Below, piece by piece: positions 1 through 12,000 of a DNA stretch of 64,000 nt. The position numbers and the translations under genes were made by a program. This DNA comes from Leidyana gryllorum EB-2025a (Eukaryota; Apicomplexa). Position 1 is the stretch's first letter; each line of letters begins with the position of its first letter. The DNA is taken from positions 62,001 to 126,000 of the forward strand of contig JBLWGC010000002.1 in NCBI GenBank assembly GCA_048772705.1, read 5' to 3'. Below the pieces are notes generated by a model, which was given only the letters and a program-made list of their open reading frames with translations, did no database searches and was not told the DNA's origin.

Positions 1-3000
1 CCTTTGAGACTCTGAACATCAAACCCGATCTGTTCGTTCTGTTCAGTTCGTTGGCGGCTTTCATTGGAAACTTCAAACAGACCAATTACAGTGCGGCAAA
101 CTGTGCCTTGGATCAGCTCGCACTCTACCGTCGGGCAAACCAGCTAAGTGCACAGTCGGTCCAATGGGGTCCGTGGACTGAACAGGGAATGGCTGTCAAT
201 CTGAACAGTATATTGGAGAAGGCCGGCCTCAAAGGTATCACGAACGACATTGGTATGAGGGTTCTGAGCGACACTCTGACACACCTCACCAACACGCCTG
301 TTGTTTGTTGCCAGCAGTTCCGCTGGCGTACATTCCTACAGCGATACGACGTCCCGCCGGCCTTTTTCTCCGCGGCAGTGCGGGCGGCGAAGACTGGCGG
401 CAAAGAGGTCAGCGCCAAAGTGGCTTCGATGACGCCGGAACAGCGTCGTGCCTATGTACAGCAGTGTGTCATTGACACGGCAGTGGCTGTATTGGGTCGA
501 TCAGATCTCCCACCGCTGGACGCACCTCTTCAGGATTTGGGTATTGACTCTTTGGGCGCTGTGGAGTTCAGAAACTCTCTCCAGAACAAGTTGGGTATCA
601 AACTGGCTGCCACGGCCATGTTTGATTATCCCACGCTCCAGGCGCTGGGAGAACACATCTTCTCTTTGGTGGAAGAACAGATCGCTCAGATGCAGGGCGA
701 AGCTCAGACTGTGGCTGACGCGTTCGACTTGGGCCCGGGAGGACATTTGGAGATGGCCAGTGGTGCTGCAATCACCGGTATTGGCCTGCGTCTCCCCGGA
801 GACGCCAATGACCCGGAAAGCTTCTGGGACATGTTGATAAACGGTCGACACGGAATGATTGACGTCCCGCTGGACAGATTCGATGTGCAGTGGTTCTACG
901 ATAAGACGGACAGCGCTCCGAGTTCAATGGTTGTCCGACAAAGCGCCTTCATTCGTCACGCCACCTACTTTGACCATCAGTTCTTCAACCTCTCGCCCGC
1001 CGAGACCGTCAGTATGGATCCTCAACAACGTGTTATGCTCGCCACCGCCTACGCTGCCCTCCATACCGCCGGGCACACCAAAGAGACGCTGCCTGGGAAG
1101 TCTATCGCGTGTTACATTGGATGCTGTAACTTTGATTGGCACTATGTCAGTCAGTTCAGCAAGTCGCCTTTCGCTGGTACCGGAGGGTCCGGATCGATTG
1201 TCAGTAACCGTATCAGTTTCACTTACGGTCTGAAGGGTCCGAGTATCACTGTGGATACCGCCTGCAGTTCCTCGCTGGTGGCTCTCGATGCTGCAATGAT
1301 CAAATTGCGCGCGGGTGTGTGCAGTGAGGCTCTGGTGGGAGGTGTCAACCTGATGATCTCTCCTCATCTCTTCGCCACCTTTGGCCGCGCCCGAATGCTC
1401 GCGCTCGACTCCAAGTGCAAAACGTTCGACGCTCGGGCCGACGGTTACGTCAGAGGCGAAGGAAGCGGAGCCGTTGTCCTCCAACCCCTGGAAGAAGCTC
1501 GTCGGGAAAACAAGTTCATCTACGCCATTGTTCGAGGCTCTGCTGTCAACCACGACGGCCGTAGCGCCAGTCTGACTGCTCCTAACGGCCCCGCCCAACA
1601 GGAAGTCATCAAGGCTGCCCTCCGTGAAAGTGCCGTCAAACCCGCCGACGTGTGCTATGTGGAAGCCCACGGCACTGGAACTCCTTTGGGAGATCCCATT
1701 GAGGCCGGTGGACTGAAGGCAGTGTACTCTGCTCGTGACCAACGATTCCCGCTGGTGGTGGGCGCCCTCAAAACAAACATTGGACATCTCGAAGGATCAG
1801 CCGGTATCGCGGCCCTCATCAAGGTGGTACTGTGTCTCCAGCACAAGGAAGTCCCGAAGAATCTGCACTTCGAGCAGCTCAATCCCCACATTGACATCGA
1901 AAACTTCCCGGTGGTCTTCCCGGCGCAGGCCACTGCGCTCAGTAGCCGCCGTGCGTGCATCGCCGGTGTCTCTGCCTTTGGGTTCGGAGGTGCCAACGCC
2001 CACGCCATCGTGGAAGGAGTGGACTCTCAGCTGATGCCCACCATCCAACCCATCAAGTTCCCCGCCGATCTCTACGCCAAACGAAACCATCCGTTCCACG
2101 AACCCATCCACCCGTACCTCGGACGTCGCGCTGTGCAAAAGAACGGTCGTGAGATTGTCCACACCTGGCCGTTCAGAAACGACGTATACTGGGACTACGT
2201 CAAGGATCACGTTGTCTTTGACAGTGTGGTGCTCCCGGCTGCCATTCTGCTCGAATGCATCTCAGCTTCGTTCACTGCCGTCCCTCAGACGTTGGATCGC
2301 TACGTATCGGGCCCCTCTGGCAAACCTACCCTCATCAAGTCTTTCGTCATCGAACGACCTCTGCACGTCCCGTACCCCGTGGAAGACGCCCGTGACTACC
2401 AACACACTCGTCTGTCCTTCAACCGGGACGGGACCTTCACGCTGAGCTCGCAGAGCGGAGCCGAAGGCTCCCACTACGAGGCAGCCGGTGGGGGTGCCTG
2501 CGAGGAACCCACCAAGGACGACATCCCGTCGTACATCCAGGCAGAACCCGTCCCGTACGACCAGTGTCCGTACGAAGTGGATGTCGACGAAATGTATGGC
2601 CAACTCTCCCAAATCGGATTGGTGTACGGCCCCAGATTCCGAACTGTGAAGAAGCTGTGCATCAACGAGACGACAGCCATTGCTGATCTCGAAGTCACCG
2701 AGGGCAGTGACGCAGGATACTACAACAGCACAGAGTTCGGATTCCGTATCCACCCCACTGTGATCGATGGGGCGTTCCATTGTGGTGCCGCTCTCATTCG
2801 CGCCAGCGAACTCAAGAAAGACCCCTCATTGGCCAAGAAGACCATCAAAGACCGCCGCATTATGGTGCCGTATATGTTTGAGGACTGTTATATGGAGTGC
2901 GCTTCTCCAGGCACCAAATACCAAGCCGTCGTCACTCTGAAAGAATGCGATAAGAAGAGTGCTGAACTGAGCGTCGTTCTTCGTATCAAACAGATGCCTC

Positions 3001-6000
3001 TAGAGTCATGGAATCAGTACCCATTCGGAGCCCGTGCCAGTGTTGGACGTGTTGTTGCGAATCTGAGAAGAGTCAAATTGGCCGCGGTGGACTTCTCTGC
3101 CGTCATCTCAATCCCCAAGGAATTGATCTGGAAGGTCGATTGGGTTGCACAGCCCCCCTCCAGCATCGCTGCTGCCGACTCCCATCCAACCTCGCCCTCC
3201 AAACCCGAGGCTGAATCGCCGCCCAAACTCAGCATCGGTGCCATCCGCTCTCTCTCGGCGTCTGAGAGTGCAGATAAGGTCGCTTCCAGACAAGTCCTGA
3301 TGGTGGTGCCTCCTAATGCTCTGCACGCGAGCTTCAAGGACGACCCTCACATCCAAATCGTCCACAGCATGGCCGACTTCACTGCGCTCGTCGAGACAGC
3401 TGACCTGGGAGACTATGGAATGATTGTCTTCTGCGGAGGTCTTCGCCGAGGCCACACTGAGACTGAAGTACTGTCGTGGGCATTGGAACTCTTTGTGGCG
3501 ATCCAATCTCATGTGACCAAAGAGAAGCGACTATGCCCCATCTTCCTGCTTACTGAGACCACTCAAATGCCCACCCAGCGGCCTCCCCTCCACGCTGGAC
3601 TCTGGGGTTTCGCTCGGTCAGCCAAACTTGAGGCCGAAATCAAATTGGGTCGCCAAGTCCGTCTGGCCTGTGTGGACCTCGTACCTCCGATGGATCCCTA
3701 CAGTATGCTGACAATGCTGAGAACTCTGGCCCGGAAGACTGAAGGCTTCGAAACCGATCTCGTGATGAGGGAAGTGCGCGAAGAGGACGAGATTCAGCAT
3801 GTCCAACTGCATTCCGGACGATTCGAGAAGGTCAAATTCGACTTCTACGGTGCAGTCGAACTCTACATGAGGGACAGAGGAGCCATATCCATGCTGCAAC
3901 TCCGCAGTCAAGCTGTATCCAGCCGCGTGCCACCTCCTCGTGGCCATGTTGAGGTCCGCGTACGGTCAGTGGGTCTGAACTTCCGTGATGTCCTCAACGT
4001 CATGGACCTGTATCCCGGAGATCCTGGCCCACCGGGCTCTGATTTCGCCGGAACTGTGGTTCGTGTTGGCCCCAACGTGACTCACTTGGCAATCGGAGAC
4101 CCAGTCTTCGGTATCGCTCCTGGATGTCTCAAGACCTACACATTGACTGATGCCCGTCTGGTGGCTCCCATTCCGGCTGACTTTAGTTTCGAACAGGCCG
4201 CCGCCATGCCAGTCATCGGAACCACTGTTGAGTATGCTTTGGCGCATTTGGCGAAAATCAAGAAAGGCGATCGCGTTTTGATACACGCGGTAACAGGAGG
4301 TGTTGGACTGGTCGCACTCAAGTACTGTTTGTCGGTTGGCGCACGCGTGTGTGGTACTGCCGGTAGCGCTGTTAAGAAGCAGTACGGGCAGGACGCCGGT
4401 GCTGAGTACGTTGGAGACTCGCGTGATGCTGCAGCCTTCTTGGAAGGTATGAAGAACCACCTGGGTAACAGCAAATTCGATGTGGTGCTGAACTGTCTGA
4501 TCGGCGATCATCTGAAGCATTCCATAGAACTCTTACGTCGTGGTGGTATCTTCCTGGAGCTCGGCAAACGTGAAATTCGCACTGTTGAGCAGATGAAGGA
4601 GGAGCGTCCTGACATCATCTACCACATTGTTGCCATCGACACCATGATGGACGAAGATCGCGAATGGTTCAACAAGCTGTTGAGCGGAGTGGCGGATAAG
4701 ATGGCGGCAAAGCAACTCGAGCCTCCACCGCTGGAATTGTACAACTTGGGCCACCCGACCAGGACGGGTGTCGCAGCTTTCCAACAGTTACAACGAGCAA
4801 AGCACATTGGAAAAGTGATAATATCAGTACCTTCTGCGCTGGGAGTTGTGTCTGGTACGAAGCACAACTACCCGTCAAACGAGACATATTTGATCACTGG
4901 TGGTTTCGGAGGCTTAGGTTTGGTCGTGGCACGCTGGCTGGTGGAAGAAGGTGCCCGGAATATCGTACTCTTGTCTCGACGTGGAGCTCCGAGCACTGAA
5001 CAGGCGGCTTCGCTCAATTGGCGCTACCTGACTGACCGCATGAAGGGTGGCACAGTGAACGTGAAACAGGTCCGATGTGATTTGACAGATGCCGCTGCGA
5101 CCACTGAGTGCTTGCGGGAGATTATGAACTCGATGCCGCCGCTGAGTATTGTATTCCACACTGCGGGTGTGTTGGCCGATAAGCTGTTGGAGCAGCAGAA
5201 CCGCGAGAGTCTGTCGGTGGTGTTGGACTCAAAGGTCCGAACAGCCTGGACGCTGCACCGTGCATTGGGAGAGTTGGCCATCGACTTGAGGTTGCTGGTC
5301 TGCTTCTCATCGGTATCGAGTCAGTTCGGCAACTACGGTCAGACAAACTACGCCGGTGCCAACAGTGCGCTTGACGCGTTCGCCAAGTGGAGATCTGATG
5401 TCCAGAAGTGTCCTACTGTGGCTATTCAATGGGGTCCATGGGTGGAACAAGGAATGGCGAAGGGATTAGTGAGTCATCTGAAGACTGTGGGTATGAAAGG
5501 CATTACGAACGAGTTGGGTCTGGCGGTGCTGAATGATATAATCAAATACACCGTCAACGACGAGGCGCTCCCGAGTGCCGATCCGCCAGTGACGTTCCCG
5601 TCAGTGGTGTGTGTGCAGAGTTTCGAGTGGCCGGTCTTCATGGACCGCTATACCGAAGTACCGCCGCTGCTGAGCAAAGTGGAGGTGGGAGCTGATGAGT
5701 CATCGGTGAATGTGGCTGCACGCCAAGCTTTGATGGCGATGAGTCCGGAGGACAGAGTGGTCTACGTGCACAACATTATCGCCGAGACGGCTCGTCAAGT
5801 CTTGGGCAGTGATGAGTTGCCGGCAATGGACACTCCCTTACAGGAACTCGGTATCGACTCTTTGGGCGCGGTGGAGTTCCGTAACGCTTTGCAACTCAAG
5901 TTGGGTGTCAAGTTGCCGGTAACAGCTCTGTTCGACTACCCGACTTTGGAGGCTATCAACGATTACATCTTCCGCGAGATCGATTCATCATTGGCTGAGA

Positions 6001-9000
6001 CAATGGAGGTCGCCGAGATCAGTCCACGCATGGGTCAGACAGCTCTGGCTGCTGCCACTTTCGAGCGCATTGCTGTGACTGGGCTCGCTGGTCGCTTCCC
6101 GAACCACTGCCGAACGATCAGTGACTTCTGGCAGATGTTGATGAACGGAGAGAACTGCATTGTTGAGGTGCCGGCCGAGAGATGGAGCGCCGATCTGGCC
6201 TTCGACCCCGATCCAGATGTCCGTGGAAAATGCTACACTCGCGAAGCGGGCTTCATTGCTGATATGGATCTGTTCGACAATCGGTTCTTCAACATCAGCA
6301 AAGCTGAGGTGATGTCATTGGACCCCCAACAGCGACAGATGCTCGAAGTTGCCTACGAAGCCTTCACCAATGCTGGGTATAACAGGCAGACTCTGGCCGG
6401 TCAGCAGTTCGGTGTGTATGTCGGATGCTGTAACACGGATTGGCACTTTATGGATATCACCAGTTCCAGCGAGAAGATAAGCAGCTACAGCTCGTCTGGA
6501 GGCGCCACCTCGCTCATGGCCAACCGTATATCATACTGCTTCGGCTTGAAGGGCCCTTCGCTCACTGTCGATACTGCCTGCTCCTCCTCTCTTGTGGCCA
6601 TGGACGGTGCGTACCAAGCGATCCGAGCAGGATGCTGCAGTGGAGCTTTGGTGTCTGGTGTCAACCTGATGTTAACACCTCACCTCTTCGTCCTCTTCTG
6701 CAAGTCGCGAATGCTCTCACCTGACTGCCGTTGCTACACCTTCGATCATCGTGCAAATGGATATGTCAGAGGTGAAGGTATTGGTGCCATTGTCTGTATG
6801 CCCTTCAGCAAGGCTAAGCAGTCCCAGCTTCCGGTTCACGCTCTGATTCTGGGTAGTTCTGCCAACCACAACGGTCGAGCTGCCTCCGTCACCGCCCCCA
6901 ACGGACCCGCCCAGCAGGATGTAATTCGCAACGCGCTGCGTCTTGCCAACATGAATCCGAGCCAAGTCAGCTATGTCGAGGCTCATGGCACCGGTACAGC
7001 TCTGGGAGATCCCATAGAGGTCGGAGCCCTGAAGGCGGTGTTTGCTTCCGATAGACCTTCCCACCAACCACTGGTCATTGGTGCGGTCAAGACGAACATT
7101 GGTCATCTGGAAGGTTCTTCCGGTATTGCTGGACTTCTGAAGCTCATTCTGGTGCTGAAGCACGGTACTGCCCCACCGAACTTGAACTTCACTCAACTGA
7201 ACCCGCACATTGATATCTCTGATTTCCACTGTACCTTCCCGGTTGAGCATCCAGTGAAGCTCACTGTTCCGTTCAACACCCCACCAACCGGTGGCGTGAG
7301 CAGCTTCGGTTTTGGTGGCGCCAATGCCCATTGTGTGGTCACTGTTCCCACCAAGGACGATGGATGTGTGATCGCCAGTTCAATCACGACTTCGGCGTCA
7401 AGCAGTGCTGGCCGTGCGGTGGCCTTCTTGTTCACTGGACAAGGCTCACAGTATTTGGGAATGGGTCAGGAGCTCTATGACAAAGACTTGACCGGCGTGC
7501 GCGAAGTGTTCGACGAAGCCGCTAAGCTGATTCGGGAAGAGGGCTTGTTCGGAAACGAAGATACTACAGCCTTGCTGGAGCTGATGTGGCCTTCTAAGCG
7601 TACGGACGAGCTGACATTGCGCCTTTCCAACACCCGTTACGCACAAGTGGCGGTATATGTCTATGAACAAGCGGTGGTGAAGTATCTGTTGTCGCAAGAC
7701 ATTGTCCCGGTGGCGGTGATGGGTCACTCGCTGGGTGAATATTCAGCAGCCGTTACTGCCGGATTGCTGAGTTTCGAGGACGGTCTGCGTCTGGTGGCGA
7801 GTCGTGCTCGCATTATGGCCGACCTGCCAGTCCGCAACGGTGTAATGTGGGCGGTTCGTGCCACTATGGAGCAGTACGAGGCTGCTGTGGCGAAGTTGGG
7901 CAGTGAAGATACCAACAAGGTGGCGGTAGCGGCGGTCAACGGTCCGCGGTCAATGACGATATCGGGTGACCGTGAACAGGTGTTGGACGTGCTCAAGGCG
8001 ATGGGAATGGAAGGCAAGGGAAAGCAGTTGGAAGTGAGTCATGCATTCCACTCGCCGTTGGTGACGGACAGCGTACCGCTTGTGGAGAAAGTATTGGAGA
8101 ACGTTGTGTTCATGACCAATCTACGGTGCTCGTTTGTATCGACAGTTGAGGGTCGGATGGTGAATGCCAGTGTTTTGGCTGATAAGAAATACTGGGCAAG
8201 TCACATCACTCGACCAGTGTTGTTCCGGCAAGCAATCGAGGCGCTGAGTATTGAGGCTAAGTGTTCAGCTTTCGTTGAAGTTGGCCCCCGACCGGTTCTG
8301 ACGTCAATGGCTCGTCCCTGTCTGCCAGCGGTGGCCAGCTCTGACACCATAATGCTCAATGTGGCCGATCCCAACAAGGGCGACAACAGCTATGTGGCCC
8401 AAATCAACAACGTCAACTCGACTCTGGAGGCTGCCAAGGAGCACAAATGGAGTCACACCGAGCGATTCCCATGGCTGAATGCCGCACATCCGTTCGTGGG
8501 TGACTGGAGAGCCTGTTTGACCCCGACTCGCGAGCCCAAGTTGAGTCTGGAGCACAAGGTCAGCAAGGAAGTTCTGGAGTTTGTGAACGATCACGTTGTC
8601 AATGGGATGTGTCTGATGCCGGCGGCCGGAATGACAGAGATGGTTCTGATGGTCACTGGACAGCACTTTAGTGCTCAGTACCACCAGGCCCCCTTACATC
8701 ACAACGCCGATTGGATCCGTGTCCAATCGATCGAGTTTGTTCAGGCGATGTTGGTGCCGAGCGAAGAGAACGCCAACTTTACTCTGCAACTGGAACGCAT
8801 TCCTTCGCTTTCTAATCAGATCCACGTCAGTTCTCAATCGCACGATGACGGATACTTCCTGAACTGCCGCGCTAGCGGATGCGAGGTGATGCGCGAGAGA
8901 CCGGTCGATGCTCAGCTTCCGGTGGCCTCCGCCCAGGAGAAGCTCCAAGTGTTGATGTCCCGCTTTACCCCAGAGGCTGGAGCTGAAGTTATCGACCCAC

Positions 9001-12000
9001 AACAGCAATACGCCACTCTGCGAGCCATTGGTTTGGATTATGGACTCAACTTCCAGACTGTTCGCAGTATGCAACGGGTCGGAAGCGAAGTGTTGGCCAA
9101 ACTACAGACTATCGGGGATCTCAAGACGTTCGAGATGAGCTTCAGATCACACCCTGGAGTACTGGACGGTGCGTTCCAAAGTATCGCAGTGGTACTTGGT
9201 GCCGCTGGTGTCCGTCAAGCTATGATCCCGGTGGCCATTGAAGGCATGGAATGCGGAAAGCTGACCGTTGGGTGCGAATACTGGTCACATGCCACCCTAA
9301 TCCGCAAGACTGCTCGGACTGCTTATGTCCAATTGATGGTGTACAACCAGTGGGGCCAACTGGCTTGCCGTCTGGACAGAGTCGTCCTGCGCGGCATCGA
9401 CTCCGCAGGATCGGTCGATTTCCCCAAGGATGTGTACTGGAACGTCGAGTGGAAGACGCGGGACCAGTTGGACGGTGATCGTCCGGAGGCCGGCGATGTC
9501 CCAAAGGAGACTGGAGACGCGGGCAGCAAAGAAGCGAAGGACACAAAAAGTTCGGGTCAATCAATGACTGACATTTATAAATACCATACGGAAGGCGACT
9601 ATCTGATCTTCGGCGATGCTGGGTTCCCACTGGGCGACTGGAAAGAGATTACCTTCTCTAATGGATCCAAAGCCACTATCACAATGAGACCGTCCCCTAA
9701 GAACGATACTGAGGCGGATATCTCTGTACGTGAGAGGGCCTGGCGCGGTATTGTGTTCGTGGGCGGCTTGAACCGTTCATGTTCCGAGGAACAGGTGTTG
9801 GGTGACTGTCTGATGGTGACCAAGAGTTACGGTCGTGTGTTTGCTACCCACCCCAAGGATGAAGTGATGCCTCGTCTCATTATACTGGCTGCGGGCGCGG
9901 TCAGTGGCGTTGGAAAGTCCAAAGTGCCCATGTCTTATCACTCTGGACTGCTTGGGTTCGCCCGTTCCGCTCGGTTAGAGTTGGACAACATATTCAGTCG
10001 CATCCCCGGTCTGGTGTTTGCTGACATTGAGTCTTGTCAGGACGTTGTTACGCTGCAGTCTAAGATCGATAACGTGGTGACGGCGCTCAAAGATCGACCA
10101 GAGGAAGCCGAGGTCGTCTTGAGGGGTCAAGATACCTATTACAGTCGTCTACGCAAACTGGATCTGATCCAAGAGAAGGGTTACTACGCTATCTCGTTGA
10201 ACGAACCCGCACCTGACTCGGCTGGAGCTGCCAATAAATGGGAGCACATATCCTTCAAGCCTTGTCCTCAGGGCAAACAGTTGGTGTGCCCACCTGGGTG
10301 TGCCGTTGTGCGTGTTATAGCTTTTGGAGTCACAGCAGCCAATGTGAAAGACATGAGGGATCTGTCGGATGAAGAACGTTGGGCGGCCATTGAAAGCACC
10401 TTTGCGGGTATTGTGGTGCGACTGGAAGGTCAGACCGCCGCCTCGGGTTCCGACATTCGTGTCGGTAGCCGGGTCATTGGCACCGGTGCCGCCTGCTGGC
10501 GCGCTGTGACCGTAGCTGACGCTCGCCAGCTCAAGTTGTTGGACAATTCCAAGTCCTTCGCGGAGAGTGTGATCGGAGGTGATGTGGGCAACCGTCTCGT
10601 GGTGATTGAAAAAGAAGAGTCCTTCAAAGTTGGCGTCGACCAAACCAGTCATGATGGACTGACCCGCGTTTACCAGTGGCCATCTGCTGTTTCGAAGAGT
10701 ATTTCGCTCCTAAGTCGCAATGCACAACACCAGAATGCTTACCTCATCACGGGTGGCTATGGTGGTCTCGGTTTGACGACGGCCAAGTGGCTCATGGAGG
10801 AGGGTGTGACCAATCTGTGGCTGGTATCTCGTTCTGGCAAGCCGTCAGACCCGTCTCTGAACAGCTGGAGGGTTCTCAAGGAGGCCGAAGAGAATGGTTT
10901 GATCCAAATCACCAGTTGTCGTGTGGATATGAGTTCGGAATCGGCAGTCACGGATATGTTCAAGAAGGTCAAAGATGCGGGTTTCATTCTGAAGGGTGTC
11001 TTCCACTGCGCCGGTGTACTCAACGATATCCCATTGACCAATCAACAGAGACTGCACATTGATCAAGTTTATGGAGGCAAAGCGCGGGGTGCATTGCTGA
11101 TGGACGAAGCTCTGAGAACCCTCAAGCTGAACCCAGAGTTGGAACACTTCGTCATGTACTCTTCCGTGGCCACTCTGATTGGTAACTACTCACAAGTCAA
11201 CTACAGTGCTGCCAACGGGGTACTGGACGGCCTGTGTGCCCGACGTAAAGCCGAGGGCTTCGCTGGTCTGTCGATTCAATGGGGTCCTTGGACAGAGCAG
11301 GGTATGGCCAGCGAGTTGGTCGGCCTGCTGGAGAAGGTTGGCATGAAGGGTCTGAGCAATGACGTCGCTTTGAGGGCACTGGCTGCCGCGATGATCAACG
11401 ATCGCACAATGGGCACCGGTGTGGTTGGTGTTCAGGCGTTCAACTGGCGAAGATTCCTGCGACGATACACCAGTGTTCCACACTTCTACGAGAGTCTGCC
11501 GGCGAATCTGCTGACGAGCGGCGATGGTGGTGATGTGATCGATGTAACAAAGATCAGCAAGAGCGATCTGTGTAACCTGTTGTCTGATATCGCTCAACAA
11601 GTCAGTGGGACCTCTGTCCGACCGAATCCCGACACACCTTTGATCGAAGTCGGCTTCGACTCTCTGGGTGCAGTGGAATTCCGTAACAATATCCTGGACG
11701 CTACCGGTGTACGCCTGCCCCAAACCTTAGCCTTCGAGAATCCCACGATAGAGGCTGTGGCAGACTTTATCTTGGAACAGGCTGGAGTGGGTGATGGAGG
11801 AGCCCAGAACCAAGACCGAGCGGCCAGCAATGCTGCTGCCGCTGCGGCACCCGTCGATTCCTGGCTCATGTCTGCCTTGGAACCAGCTGCTGAACGATAT
11901 ACTCTGTACATCGAGGCATTCAACAGCCATTATCCGACCATCGGCCACATGTTGGAGGTCGATGATCCTGAGGGCGCATTGGCTGATAACATCAAAGTGA

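Noticed and set aside
924-1787. 287-codon minus-strand frame inside the polyketide synthase
   Set aside because: Lies entirely within the KS1 coding region, has no family similarity and depends on codon bias of the sense strand.
765-3050. Reading module 1 as a fully trans-AT synthase of bacterial origin
   Set aside because: Module 2 has a normal cis AT and the architecture is typical of eukaryotic multimodular synthases; one missing AT is not enough for that claim.
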